DNA of 64,000 bases from Setophaga petechia (lineage: Eukaryota; Chordata; Aves; Passeriformes; Parulidae): the NCBI GenBank assembly GCA_024362935.1, contig JANCRA010000028.1, forward strand, positions 4,438,501 to 4,502,500, read 5' to 3'. Positions 36,601 through 49,590 of this stretch are shown piece after piece. Position 1 is the stretch's first letter. Each line of letters starts with the position of its first letter. The translations under genes were made by a program, and so were the position numbers. The notes under the pieces are model-generated. The model worked only from the letters and a program-made list of their open reading frames with translations. It was not told where the DNA came from and ran no database searches.

Positions 36601-39237
36601 TGCACATGCCTCTCTCTGTGAATTTGTGTGCACAGTAATCCAGCCATTGACTCAAACAACAGCATTTTTCATGGCTTCCTTTAGATGCTCAAATTTTAGC
36701 CAGGAACTGACACACTACCCAAGAGCTTTACAAGCTGGGTGCCTTCAGAGTTCACCAGCTCTGTGGCTGCTTTTGGCCTTTGTTAAGGTGTCTCTTTCCA
36801 TTTGCACTCCAGATTTCAGCTGTGTGCTGTGCATTCTATTTAATTACACAGTGACAGGATGCATGAGGCACTAGGCCCCATCAAAATGTGAAGAAAGGCA
36901 ATTCCTGAAGACAGGGATTCTGCTATTCCTCCTGGAAGGCTTCTCTTTCTCACCTAATTCAGGATTTTTGGTGCTGCCACATAAAGGAGTTCTCTAACAG
37001 GCTCAGCCTGTGTCAGCTTGCTCCTTCCAGCCCTGTGTTCTCTTGTCAACCTGGATGTGAGAACTTCTCTGCTCACAGTAGTTTTACTACTGTTTTTATT
37101 TGTGCCAGCAAAGAGTTTTTGATATTTCAGCTCCCTGTCCTCCTTCCCAACAAATACATATACTGTCTTAAAAGGAAAAAAAAAAAAAGTTGAGAGAAAA
37201 GCAACATTTTACTCCTCAAATGAATCCTAGACAACAAAGATCAGGGAAAATGCCTACATGTGAAAAAACTAGAAAAAGCTCCTCTCTGACCTTTTTAGCA
37301 TGTCAGGAATTCACCTTGCTCAATGTGGCATGTCTTCCCAATTAGGGATCAGGGCTCCCACATGGGCACCAAAGTGGGAGGGATAACATGGGAAGATGGA
37401 TTATTCTTAGGACCCTGCTCAGCTGCTGCAGGCACTGGGTAGAGAGCATCCTTACAGCAGCTGCAACATTTTCCATTATTCCTGGAGCCAGTAACAGGAG
37501 CTGGGCATGAGAACTCTGATTGATGGCAAAGTCTTCTGCTGGAGTTGAGGACTGCAGGAAAATCAGGACAGGGGATTTTTCTAAGTAGCAGGGTGGTTTT
37601 TGTCAAGATGGTCTTTGGGGTCCAGAGTCAGTACTGCTGCATATCCAGGATGACTTAATGCAGGTCTGGCTATTTTGATCTTGTCTCTCTTATGATTTCC
37701 AAAACACTGGGGTTTGGATCCCAGACATATGCTACTGCCACTCTGAGCCCCTGTGTACAAATAACCATATCCATTAATCCCTGAACTGCTTCAGCTAATA
37801 AAACCCAAATCCTTAAACTGAAATTCAGCTCTGAAAACATCAGCCCAGTTCCAGTGCTCTCCTCCTTCCAGCTGTGGGACCCAGTTGCAGGGAGATCAAT
37901 GAGAACCTAAGCATAAATATATGTCTGTCACACAGGAAGTGTTTATAAGAAGGTCACTGGTTCTCTCTAAAATGCTTCTGTCTTTGGGCTCTGATCAAAG
38001 CTGCTTTTGCAGAATGTTATGGGAAACATTTAAAGAAAAAAATTAAAGAGAAAACAAAAAAAAAATTCCTTCTTTATTTTAGATGAGAGACATTCTTTCT
38101 CTGGAAAAGGTGCTTCCTGGCCAAGGGTAACCCAGAACAATTTCCTGAGTTAAAGGCTTCCACTTTTGGCCATATGAATCTTGCTTTAGAAATGCAGCAA
38201 CAACCAATCCTGGTGAAAGCCACACTGACAGGAGTGCCACTGCCTGCTTTAAGTGGAAACTCTCTTTTTTTAAAAACTGAAGAGCATGTGGGTGGGCAGG
38301 ATGGAGAAGGGTGGAGAGGTTTAGGCCCTGGCTGTCATTCTTTAGGCGTGACCACAGTGCTGCAATCTCTGGAACGTGGCTGGACAGAAAGGATGAGGAA
38401 TGCCCCTGCCTCCCTTGGGAAACCAGCCTGATGGTGCCAGGAGCTGGGATTTGCCTCTGCAGGAATGTTGCCACCTGCAGCAATTAAATCTCTGCTATAA
38501 TATGATTTAAACAAGGGGGTGTTTCCCCCCAGAAACTGCCAGATCATTGTTGCCTCTGACAAGAAAATGAATGCAGTGAGGAGTGCTCAGAATGGGGCAC
38601 TGCAGCTGTCCTGGGAGCAGGAGAGGGATGCAGAGCTTGACAAAATTAGGTGAGCCTGACAAGTCCATCACAAGTTTCCCCAGATAAATCCATTGACAAG
38701 CGTTAAAGGAGCTGAAATTGTGTCTGATCTCTGTGTTATCATCCACTTTCTCTGCCTTGGTGGACAGAAACCAAAGTGCATCTGTAAAACCACTGCTGGA
38801 TGCATTTTGTTATTCCACATACCACGAGCAGACTTCCCAAGGAAATCCAATGGCTTCAGTTACATATCAGAAGACAAAAGAACCACTGTGTAGCTATGGA
38901 TTCATTTTCCCAGACTTTTGTAAAGCCTTTAAAAGCTTCTTTAGGATCTCCCTCAAAACAAAGCCCTTATGTCAACAGAAACTCTTGCTTAGATATGCTT
39001 CATCTGTTCCTTTTTATGAATATGCACCATCAAAGGGTGACAGCCTTCACAGTTAAGCAAACACAGTTACACAGAGCACACTTCTCCCACAAAAGGTCAG
39101 CTAATACAACATGCTAAATGTTAAATACACACTGGAGGGATGTGTTCCCCTTGAGCACACTGCAATGGGGAGTTATTTAGGAATAGATTGTCCATCTTTT
39201 CAGGACAACCTGCAAAGTGTCTTTGCAAAGATCTTAC

Positions 39238-39374
39238 CTGTTCAGTGATGAAGGAGCTTGAAAAGGTGACAGCTGACCAAAAGAAGATGCCACAGCTGAG
39301 AATGATCTTTCTGTTGAAGCGGTCACCGAGGTAACCAAAGATGGGCGCCGCCACCATGAAACTACAGATAAAAA
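39238..39374 (-). CDS. SPNS2: SPNS2 internal exon (TM2, motif A, TM3)
   Basis: This is the most upstream exon of the sphingosine-1-phosphate exporter seen here. The protein is a 12-helix plasma-membrane MFS carrier that exports S1P, notably from endothelium. The exon is 137 bp: two bases completing a valine codon, then 45 codons ending at a codon boundary. The product begins [19 protein letters not shown] and ends SSSFITEQ. Helix 2 is followed by the loop GDRFNRK, which fits the conserved MFS motif A between helices 2 and 3, then hydrophobic helix 3. The acceptor (TTTGCAG) and donor (GTAAGA) flank it exactly. It matches SPNS2 as I remember it far better than SPNS3, whose equivalent segment differs at many positions. 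The preceding intron is phase 1 and at least 24.6 kb long. The upstream exons (N-terminus and helix 1) were not found. Confidence 0.95.
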
Positions 39375-42198
39375 CTGCAAAGGAGAGAAAAAGGAAAGAA
39401 ATGTTTAATAAACATCAGTCAAGAACAGGAAGACTAATTTTCTGCAAGCCAAATCCTCTAGAGAACAGTTCCAAATAATCAGGCATTCTGCAGCCCTGCC
39501 TTGCAGAGCTGTGCAGGCCAATAGGCTTTCTGATGTCGGTGCTTCCTTAATCAAACAGATTTTTCATTCCCAGAGAAACTTCAGCTCATGGAACTCATAT
39601 TACTTGAAAGCACCAGCCCCTCACAGTCAGCTGAGCTCAGATCTAGGGATGGGCAAAACCAGGACAGAATAAATTAAGAGCTTCTGCTAAATGTTACTGA
39701 GAAGGTGAAGTGGAGGTTGGAAGGAGTTTCAAGCAAACAGAAAACAAGGGAAGGGCTCCTGTTGGCTCTTCCAGCAGAGACCTGAGAGAAATGGGCCACA
39801 GAAGCTGAGGTTCTTTCATCCTTGCATCCCTCCAGTTTTAAAGAAATTATGAAACAGTGAGGAACACCAGTGAACACCACTATCATCCTACTGACACCAG
39901 CCCTGCCTCCTCACTAGGTCCTTATAAACTTGTATTTAAACCATCACTGAGCAGCAGCCTCACTAGAACAAAGAGTTTTAACCTACAAAGTCCAAACAGG
40001 TCAGGACTGTCCTCATCTGAAAGACTTCAAGTTGACCCTTTTTTCCCCTCCAAAATCCCCAAAGCATTAACCTAAGAGCTCCTGTCATGTAGGAATGAGG
40101 CTCTTGACAGAGAAACTTCTGCAAAATCACCTCAATTCAGAGCTCATTCCTCTGCCCACCTCAGAACAATCTGGCCTGTGAACCCCCTGAGAACACCTGA
40201 AATGGGGCATTCACACCATGTTCCTTATTAATTTGATTTTGGCAGAAATTGCCATGTTTTAAGCTGATTTTTACCTGGCTCTTGTCTGTCCACATTAGAG
40301 GACTGGATAAGGGCAGTTACATGGATTTTATTGGTGTGTAGTATGAACTCTAACTGGCTGTCTGAGATTCAGCAAATCCACAAGGATTTGGGTGGGACAC
40401 CAGAGCACCTGGAGGTCTCTCTTTAGTCACACAGTCCTGACACTCATTTCTTATCAGGTAGGTCTTGGAGGGCAGTGTGGGCTTTTGGCACAGCCTAACC
40501 CCAGCTGCCCACTGTTCATTGTATAAAATGGGGTGGGAGGATAGAATAGATTAAAAAAAAAAAAAAGACAAGAGCATGGCACACACTTCCTTTTGGGTGG
40601 AATGTGCATATAAAATTAAAATGTTTAAGACCTAAATAATGAATTTTTCAATGATGATATAAGATAGTTAAAAAATGTGTAGAATGCTGAACTATGACTA
40701 AATGTCTTTTTTTTAGTATATTAAGATGTCAAAGCTGCTTTATAAATAATACACATTCATTTGCATCTGTGTTTTGTGACCCATGTGAGTGTGTGTGTAT
40801 TTTGCACTGTGATATTTGATCTTAATTTCAGGATTAGTCTTTTTACATTTAGAGTAAAATAAATCAAGATAATAGAGAAATGTTAAGGCCTGAAATGCAG
40901 CACATGCAACACATCACACATTCTTCAGTAGTAATTTTATGAACAGTTTTGCTGTTTAGCTCACACATAAACCCTGCAGACAGAGCTCAGTCCCTGCATC
41001 TATCCCAAAATCCCTGTGCAAACAAAACCTACCAATAAAACTACAAGCAGTGTTCTCATCTCTGTTTCACAGAGAAACTGGACCAGCAGCAGCTCACAAA
41101 TCTCTGCTCAGCAAGGGCACATCTGCACTGGCCCCACTCCAGCAAGGCACTTAAGCACATGCTTATATTAGGCACTTTAGAGTCATCAATTCCATGATTA
41201 AGTGCTTTCCTGAATTAACACCAAGGGCTTGGCACCTTGCAGGGCTGGTGCAACAACCTGGCACGAAGATGTGTGGCTGTTCATTGGGAATGAGAAGCAG
41301 AAAATGACTGTGACTCGTCCAGACCAGTGTGAGCACTGCAATTTGATCTTTCTCTTGGAAGGACACTGCAATTCATTCATCTCAGAATCCCATTTTCTGC
41401 CATTTTTACCATGTAAAAAGACACAAAACTGAAAAAGCTTCCAAGGGAAAATTAGAAACATCCAAGTCAGCATCCCAGCATTTCAAATATCAAATAAATA
41501 TGGTTAATTCAACTTTGAGACATGCAGGGTGTCATTCAAAACTCATATTCATCAGTGGGATTATTAGCTTTAATGACCTCTGGATCATAAATGAAAAGTC
41601 TAATTCTGGAATCTGGGCAAAATGAACAAAGCTACTCTTTCAAATAAAACAAACCAAAAAAAAAAAGATTGTCCAATGACTTTCCAACAGCATACATCCT
41701 TCTGCTGCTCAAATCCCTTTGGAGGATTTATTTTTGGAAGACTCTGAGCTGTGAGCTTTGTCAGTGGTAAGCAGCTGACTTGACAGCTCCACAAGGTGTA
41801 AAATGAAAGGACAACAGAGCCAAATAAATAACAGGTAATAGAACACAGCTGTCACAAGAATAAATGCAATTTATATCAGAGTATTTATGACCCAAATATG
41901 CATCCGAGCATTGATTGACTCAAATAAATGCAGGGTATGATGGCTGTGTGGTCTGTCAAAAGGATTTTCCTGTTAGAGACATTTCCCATGAATCAATTTT
42001 TGCAATTACTCCTGCCAGTGACAGCCCAGACTCCTGAACCCAGCCTGGGCTGGCAGAACTGAGGTGAGCAGAAGCAGGACACATCCCCAGGTGGGATGGA
42101 AACCTGAGTTACTCTGGAACAGGAGGTCCTGTGAGTGCTGTGACAATAAACACCACAAAGGAGAGAACTCATCCACAAGCCACAAAAGTGTTTGTATG

Positions 42199-42287
42199 TT
42201 TTTACAAAACAGGATTGAACAAAACCCTGTAAGAACACTAACTGAAAGGCTGCTAAAGGTGACTCCTCTTGCTCAGGGCATCCTCAG
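42199..42287. repeat. Dispersed repeat, copy A
   Basis: This 89 bp block is about 90 percent identical by eye to 48204-48288, in the same orientation. Shared words include AAAACAGGATTG, CTAACTGAAAGGCTGCTAAA and CATCCTCAG. I do not recognise the family. It does not overlap CR1 or the LTRs listed. Confidence 0.8.
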
Positions 42288-44670
42288 TGGGACAGAGGGG
42301 CAGCAGAAATGTTTAATCTGTAGGCAAGAGGGCTGAGCTTAAAGCACAAGGTTGCACTCCAGTAAAGGAGCCTGGCACTTGTGCCAGCCTCCTCCTCTCT
42401 GGCTTCTCTCCCTTCTTCCACAGCATTTTCTGTTCCTTGCACTCCCCCACTCCCAAATTAATAAAACTGAAGTGACACCACAGCAGCTGCTGCCTCAGCT
42501 CAACCACAGCCACAAATCTTTTCTATTAGGGCAGCAGTGGGACAGAGGTTGGCACTGCACTTTGCTCCTCCCAATCAACAGCTCCCCTTCCCATTTTCAC
42601 TTAGAGACATCCTAGAATATTACAGCTCTTGAAGAGACACAGAGTGCAAGCCAGGGCAGAGTCAGAAACCCACTGGGATTTAAGATGAGCTGCTGTGAAG
42701 GCAGTGATGGCACTGGGAGCAGCTGTGGGCAGGTACAGCTCTGGCAGTCCCAGTAGGGATGTGCACAGCTCATTTCTCCTGGTAAATGATCTCCAGCAGT
42801 GCCAGCAAAAGTGGCTCAGTCCCAGCACAGGGTGGAGCTGAGATCCATTTCTGCAGGAGTAAATTATCATGTGAGCAAGGATGAATAAACAGACACACAG
42901 TGAATGCCATCAAGGAGGGAGGTTCTTTTAAGTACAGGTATTTTCAAAAGGAGAAGCCATTTGTCTTTATTCCTCCCTTTGTGGCTTAGCCACTGAAACA
43001 CTGCCTGTGGTGAGAAGGCAGGAAGAGTGTAATTGCCCAAACAGGATGGCTTGGTGTCTATTTCTGCCTCTGGATGCCTGTCCCACCCTGTACAGGTGCA
43101 CAAGCACTTTCTCAGCCAGCACTGCCCAGCTTTTTCTGTGCATGGCTGGAATTACAACAATGTGCAGCATAAAAAGTCTCACACGTCCCACCCAAACACC
43201 CACCAGACAAGGAAATCATCCTCCCAAGCCTCTATTGCTGCTGCAGGTGCTGCAGCCTCAGTCCTATTTCAGGATTCTGGCCAGGGAGCTGCTATTCAGA
43301 CACACTTTACCCAGGGGAAAAGTAAATCCAACAGTGGAAGCAAAGGAGATGAGAGAAGAGGAAGGAACTGTAAACTTTATATTTAACAGTCACAAGAAGC
43401 TCCTGCCTTCTGGAACTAGACACCACCACTTTTATTTTTCTCTTCTTTCTCTCCAAACAAAACTTTACCAGCTTGACATTACAGCTGTTCCCTGAAAAGG
43501 CTGTGACCTGCCAGCTCTCCACCCTGTGATTCCAAAGACACTTGTCCCTTCTCACTTGCTCTTTTCTTTAGTGGAATTTTGTTTAGTGGGCTTGTCAACC
43601 CAGAGATAACCCCAGAGAGGGGCTGCTCCTGCCAGCAGGTCATCCACAGAGTAGAATCAAGAGGGAAGAGAGGCAGTGACAGAGGCACACACAGGAGCTG
43701 CTGTTCCTCAGTTCCTGGAAGGTTGAGCAGATCACAGGCACCTCTGAAAAAAGGTCCCTTCTTTTGGTTTTGACTTTAAGCACACAGGGTTTATCTTTTC
43801 CTATCAGGAATAATGCTAGAAAGGTTCAGGGTCAGGTGAAAATAGCTTTCTCTACACAAGGATGCTCAACACAAAAACCCTAGTGGGTATCTTTGAGCTT
43901 TGAGTCAGCAGAAATGGTGTGTACACATCTAATTGAGTGCTGACAGTGAGCTTGGCTCTGTGCAAGGCAAACCCAGACAGCCTCTGCCTCAAGGGACTGG
44001 CATCCACTGAGACACTGCTGAGAACTATGTGCTGAGAGGTTGATAACATCTTCCCAACAACAAATTTCCAAACAATGAGAACACTTAAACAGGCAGCTTG
44101 CCCTGGATGGGATGCTTCATGGGTGTGTGCAAGTACAACCCTGGGCTTTGGTCGAGCCACTTCTACCCCAGGGACTTTCAGTCATGAGTGCACGTGTTCC
44201 TCAAGCTGCTTGTGACACCAGTTCCCAGCCACCTGCAATGGTGAATAAAACTCTCCAACACCCCAACCAGCTCCTCTACTCCACAGACATGTTTTTGCAT
44301 TGCTTCCCTTTTTTAATTTTTATTTTCTCTATGATTTTATGCTGTAATAATAGCATAAACTCAGCACATACAACATATTTAATCACAGTGAGGCATGGGA
44401 CAATTTAGAAAGAAAGTTGAACACTAATTTCTACTTTAGGGCTTAGGAAATTAAAACACAGGAAAGTGACCTGTGCATGATGAACTACAGACATCTGGAA
44501 CCCATACAGGTCTTCCAGCTTCAGCAGTGTCCTCTTTATATGATCATCTCTATGCTGGAGGGATTTCTGAAGGTCTACAACCACAATTTAAAGTGATTTT
44601 TTCCTTACGGCACCATTCAAGCTAAGAAAGAACAAAGATCCTTTCATGCTACTTAACCATTGAACCTGAA

Positions 44671-44868
44671 CTGTGGTGATGGGCAAGCACTGGAACAAGC
44701 TGCCCAGGGCAGCAGAGAAATCCCCATCCCTGGAGTGCTCAAAACTGTGTAGTTGTGGCATTGAGGGGCAGGGGTTAGTGATGGAGTTGGCAGTGCTGGA
44801 TCAATGGCTGGACCTGATGATCTTAGAGGTCTTCAACCTTATTTGTATGATTCAACTTTGATTGTATG
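44671..44868 (+). repeat. CR1 LINE 3'-end fragment
   Basis: Sense-oriented CR1 with GGTGATGGGCAAGCACTGGA, GCAGAGAAATCCCCATCCCT, ATGGCTGGACCTGATGATCT and AGAGGTCTTCAACC, ending TATGATTCAAC. It is a 5'-truncated 3' end about 200 bp long. Confidence 0.85.
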
Positions 44869-44970
44869 ATATGGCCAAGGTAAAATTGATACCCAGTGGT
44901 GGGGCAGCCCAAGGCCTCAGGAACCTCAGCAATGTCATTTTAAACACTCATCCTTTGAAGGAGGATGATT

Positions 44971-44987
44971 AATACAATACAATACAA
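44971..44987. repeat. Short AATAC tandem repeat
   Basis: Three AATAC units in a row plus two further bases. Confidence 0.9.
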
Positions 44988-45454
44988 CTGATTTCAGAAA
45001 ATACCACCCTGAAAACCATTCTTGCCACAGACATTATTATAGGTACTCTGTTACATCCCTCTGCACATGGGCTTTGTTTTACTTCATTGCTAATTCAGCA
45101 GCCAACAGATGGATTGTGTTACTGCACTTTGCTGGGTGCAAAGCATGAGACCACCAGGTTCCAGACTCATGCAGACAAGAAGTTTCTGACAAGTGTGAGG
45201 AGCTTTGAAACACCATCAGTTCCATATGCCATGCAAAGCTGTCACACACTGACAATGTTGAACATAGGAGCATTAAAAAAGGAATAAAAACCTTGAGAAT
45301 GCACCAAATCAATTGGAGTTGGGTATATGAAGGTTTGGGTTGGATGTGGTCTGAAATGTTCTCCCAGAACAGATGACAGGACAAAATGGAGAATTTTATA
45401 AATGCCTCATTGTGTCCCTGTGCTTGTTCAGGAAGGCAAAGTGAAAAGTCCTGC

Positions 45455-46110
45455 ACTTCAGCCACAGCCCAAGGCAGTGGCACAGAATGGGGACAGGGTG
45501 GTTAAAAAGCTGCCAGTGGGAAAGGATCTGGGTGGGCAGGCCAAGAGGGGCTGAACATGAGCCCAGGTGTGCCCAGGTGGGCAGGAGGCCAGTGGCATCC
45601 TGTCAGGAAGGTGTGACAGCAGGAGCAGGGACATGTCCCTGTAGTGACCATGGGTGAGGGCACACCTTGAGTGCTGCACCCAGCTCTGGGCCCCTCACTC
45701 AAGAACAGCACTGAGGGGCTGCAGCATGCCCAGGGAAGGGCAGCAGAGCTGGAGCAGCTGAGGGAGCGGGGGGAGAGCTCAGCCTGGAGAAAAGGAGGTT
45801 CAGGGGGGACCTCCTTGTTCTCCACAACTCCCTGACAGGAGGGGATAGCCCATGGTGTTCAGAGTCTGCTCCCAGGGAACAGGGACAGGATGTGAAGGAA
45901 CAGCCCAAGCTGTGCCAAGGAGCACTCAGGCTGGACTTCAGGAGGAATTTCTTCACTGAAAGGGTGTCCAGGCATTGGAAGGGGCTTCTCAGGGAGGTGG
46001 AGGAGTTCCCATCCCTGTAGATGCTCAAGGATCAACTGGATGTAGCACTCAGTGCTCTAGGCTGGCTGACAAGGTGGGAATGGGGCAGAAGCTGGGAAGA
46101 GAGGAGAATA
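45455..46110 (+). repeat. CR1 LINE, longer 3' fragment
   Basis: The longest CR1 piece in the window, about 650 bp in sense orientation. Marks in order: GCTGAACATGAGCCCAGGTG, CAGGAGGCCAGTGGCATCCT, GAGGGGCTGCAGCATGCCCA, GAGCTCAGCCTGGAGAAAAG, GACTTCAGGAGGAATTTCTT and GAGTTCCCATCCCTGTAGAT. Its open reading frames are short and broken, so it is not an active element. Confidence 0.9.
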
Positions 46111-48167
46111 AATGTTTTCAAGGTGTGGCCCTAACTCCTCACACAGTCTGTGTTTTCCAGTATGTGTTTCTGTTTCCCAGGACACTCTAGACAGTGTTTC
46201 CCTCACTGCAGATGCCATTCATCAGTATTCAAGCTTCAATCTTGTCTTTTCCATAGGAAGAACACTGCACCATGAGGTGCCAGTTTTTTCCTTAGCACAA
46301 GCTGATACAAAATGTAAACAACATGTTTAGGATGAGTATGTGCACACACAGTTGACACACACAGAGAAGGAGGCTGTGGTACAACACACTCAGCTCCATT
46401 TGCTGAGACAGGGTCAGAACCTGGTTACAAAAACACCACTTCAGGAGCCAGACAAGGCCTGAGCACAGCTTGTCTGGCAAGTTCACAATTCACTCAGTAA
46501 TACACAAGATGCAGTGCTGGGAAGAGTTCAGTACTGATAATTCCCCCCCTTTTCCTCACTGCAGAAACCAGATTCTTCCAAGGGTTAGTCCCTATGTTCC
46601 CAGCAAAGGATATCCTGAAGTTTGCTTTGTTCACCTTAACTAACAAGAATAATTGCTGCAGTGGGAATTGCTGGGAAATCCATTCCTTGGAAACAGAAAG
46701 TAAGATAACACTATGCAGAAACCCAGCTCTCAATTTTTTAACTGGTTTTTTATTCATTTTCTATATTATGTCCATTGAAGCTGCACTTAAAGATTCAGCC
46801 ATCCATATCTTCATTATTGCTGAAGTCATAGGGAGATAGTTACCCACAGTTATCAATTCACAACACTCTTATACATCTGAGGTTCAAGTCCATCCTGCTG
46901 TACTTCAAAATTTTTACCTAAGTGTACAACAGTGGAAAAGCCAGAATTCTACTGCACTGTTTTATCTCTCTGGATGTCCAGCAAATTTACTTGGAGCAGG
47001 AGCTACCATGCTACAAGACTAAATTTGAGCAGCTGTACAGAGACAACATCACTTAAATAGAAAAGAGGAAACCCCCTGCTTCTGCTTTTCACTGTGGGAA
47101 TTACAGTGATCACATTAGCACTGTTTTAAAGGGATTTGGGCAACCTCAACATCAATAAAACTGTTACTCAAGGGATGGCTGCAGCACCCAGCTCCCAGTC
47201 CATCACTTTCCTTGTGCCTGAACTGGTGCTTCACTGACCCTGCAGTGGGAGAGCAGCAGACATCCACCCCCAAGGAGCAGCTTTTCCAGTGAAATTATAG
47301 CAGCAGAATGTCTTCTGTGGCTATGAGAACACTTGAGGAGGAGCAGACACCACCTCTCCTCATCAATTAAAAAAATAATATTGACACTGGGCTCAGTTCC
47401 ACAATCTGGCTCATTCCATGCAGAGGGAAGAGGAGTTTGTGGCACAGCTGGGTTTCCATGGCAGTGCCATACAGAGCCATGCAGATTATTGCCTAAAGCA
47501 GCATTAGATTGTTGGCACTTGACAGCACAGCCCAGAAAACGTGCTTTTCTGGCAGTGTTTAAACCCTGCTTTTGCATTTCTTACTGTTCAGAAGTGATGG
47601 ATGAAACAAGCCAAGGCCAATTCTGTTTTACAGCTACTTCCACTTTGAGTTGTTTTCCTGCAAAATGCTTTCAGTGTGGTTTCATTTAGACTCCTGACCA
47701 AAGCTGATGGAAGACTCCTTGATTCAGTGGGCATTACAGCTGAGAATTTTGTTTAGATAGAACTGCTTATGGCTTCTGGTGGCAGCAGAGATCAGAACCT
47801 CTGTGCCAATGAAAACACTTCTGCACCAGTAAGTTTACTGCATCCCTGTAATATTTAAGGTTAATACTGAGAAAGGCACAGCAGGCATCAAAAAGAATTG
47901 CCAAGAATGCAAAACAAGTCCTTTACAGTAAAATATTAAACATCTGGAAAAGGAACAACCAGTGTGGGATATGGAGGAGATCTAACACCACGAGTGACAA
48001 GGAAAAGGGGAAAACTGAATCACCTCCTCTCTTAAAAGACTGACCAGCCAGGTGGCATCAAATAACACTGGCAGCTGAAAAATGCAAATCAAAGGAGACC
48101 TTAATTCACAAAACTTAACTAAAGACTGGAAATTTAGCCCAGGATGCCCCAGGAGCTATGAGTTTAT

Positions 48168-48288
48168 GTTTTTGCAAACCAAGATTGGACAAAACCCAAG
48201 ATTTTTCAAAACAGGATTGGACAAAACCCTGTAGAATACTAACTGAAAGGCTGCTAAAGGTAGCTCCTCTTGTTCAGGACATCCTCAG
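48168..48288. repeat. Dispersed repeat, copy B, with internal duplication
   Basis: The part 48204-48288 matches 42199-42287. Just before it, 48168-48203 is a second, more diverged version of the first 36 bases (GCAAACCAAGATTGGACAAA against CAAAACAGGATTGGACAAAA), so this copy carries a small internal tandem duplication that copy A lacks. Confidence 0.75.
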
Positions 48289-48441
48289 CTAGCCAGTTGA
48301 TTTGGATATACCCAGGAACTACCACCATATTCTTGTCTGTTCATTTTTTTTCTTTCCTACATATGTGATCACAACCAAAGACTGGCTAATACACCGAAAG
48401 GACGGGTGGTCTGGAAATTACAACAACTCCCACAGTATTCT

Positions 48442-48496
48442 GAAAAAAAAACAAAACAAAAACACAAAAAACCAAAACAAAAAAAAAAACCCAAAC
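48442..48496 (+). repeat. A-rich tract
   Basis: About 55 bases of A broken by single C residues (for example AAAAACACAAAAAACC). No retroposed gene is recognisable upstream. Confidence 0.85.
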
Positions 48497-49169
48497 CAAC
48501 TTAGGAAGACAAAACTGCATCTGCATCATTTCCACCAGCTGGATCAGGCAATAACTTATTAACAGATCCCTGAGCTGCACCTAACTTATTTCTCAAAGCT
48601 GCAATGTGGCTCACAGTTACATTTCTAAAACCACAACTTACTTTGACCCTGTTCATACACAGTTATGAAGCTCCCAGTCAGAGCTTTGTCCTGTTGCAGT
48701 TTCTCCTCCATTTGATTTAAGCAGCTCTGAGTGTTTGAGCACTTTCTGGTCACACAGGGCAGCAGGACGTGCCAGCCCTGCCTGGCTGTGGTGCTCACAC
48801 AGTGCGTGACAGGGTCGGTTTGCCATTGTGCAGTCAGTTGCAGGGACAGTTCATTAACTTAGTTAGCCAATTAGGATGGATTTGTATCCATTCTGGTCAA
48901 TCCTGAATTAGACATGAGATCCCAGAGGTGCAGAGACTGGTCAATAGCTGTGCAGCACTGCAGCATCATGAGTGACACAGCTATGACATGACCAAAATAT
49001 ACCTAAACCAGGCTTGGCTGCTGTTACAGACACAGCCAGCAATCACTCTAGCACTCATGAAAGTCTGCTCTGAACAAATACCAATTTTGCTTTTCCCTTT
49101 CTGTGCAGTTTTCCAGGATATTCTTCCCATTTTCCATCCCTCTGAGAGCTGCAGTCACAAATAACCCTC

Positions 49170-49590
49170 CAGCTGGGACGAGGCTGCTCCTATTTGCCAG
49201 GAGGATGAAACACCTACACCCAGGGCTCACAGCCAGAGAAAGGTGTCTTAAAAAAGCATTTAAATAACCACAAACCCCAAAGGAGCTTTATTTTGTTCTG
49301 CTCCCTTCCTCTACTTGAAGAGCTCTTTCTTTGCCATTGCAATTATGACTGCAGGCACACGCACGGAGCCACATCCGCAGGAGCCGTGGGAAGCAAAGGT
49401 GAGATCTCCTCAAGGAGCTGCTCAGACTTTCCCTTGTGCCACTACAGAGCTCCTGTGACCATCTGGAGAGCAAAATCCGGGGCCTGCTGAGGGCTGAAAA
49501 TGAATCTTGTCTCTTTTCTGGCAGCATGAGCTGGAACTGCAGCGAGTCCCCTGGGGCAGGGACAGGGATGTGCACCTTCGCCCTCAAAGC
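49170..49590. other. CpG-richer patch in an otherwise CpG-poor intron
   Basis: Several CpG sites cluster here, including four within about 30 bases at 49358-49390 (CACGCACGGAGCCACATCCG, then GAGCCG). ORFs exist on both strands (for example 49288-49611 minus, 107 codons), but none resembles a known protein. An alternative exon, a small regulatory element or chance are all possible. Confidence 0.35.

Larger units (their letters stand above)
17633..39237 (-). other. SPNS2: SPNS2 large intron (21,605 bp, phase 0)
   Basis: This intron separates the exons encoding TM2-TM3 and TM4-TM5. It contains CR1 copies, LTRs, a tandem duplication and a hairpin, all listed separately. I saw no coding gene in the remaining stretches: 17633-18390, 19416-21900, 22700-25350, 26123-32330, 32490-34200, 34850-36325 and 36600-39237. 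The longest ORFs there (for example 27071-27586 minus and 32484-32960 minus) match no family I know and fall partly over low-complexity sequence. Confidence 0.9.

Noticed and set aside
39343..39357. A perfect Kozak-like context (GCCGCCACCATG) on the plus strand
   Set aside because: It is the antisense of the SPNS2 exon, where the bases are explained by conserved codons for methionine, valine, two alanines and proline. The plus-strand frame from this ATG stops after about 40 codons with no recognisable product.
9627..39374. Assignment of the gene to SPNS3 or SPNS1
   Set aside because: The segments around motif A, helix 7 and helix 8 follow SPNS2 closely and disagree with SPNS3 as I remember it at many positions. 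SPNS1 is more distant still.
43007..43495. A 162-codon plus-strand ORF
   Set aside because: No similarity to a known protein, and overlapping ORFs of similar length occur in other frames, as expected by chance in GC-richer sequence.
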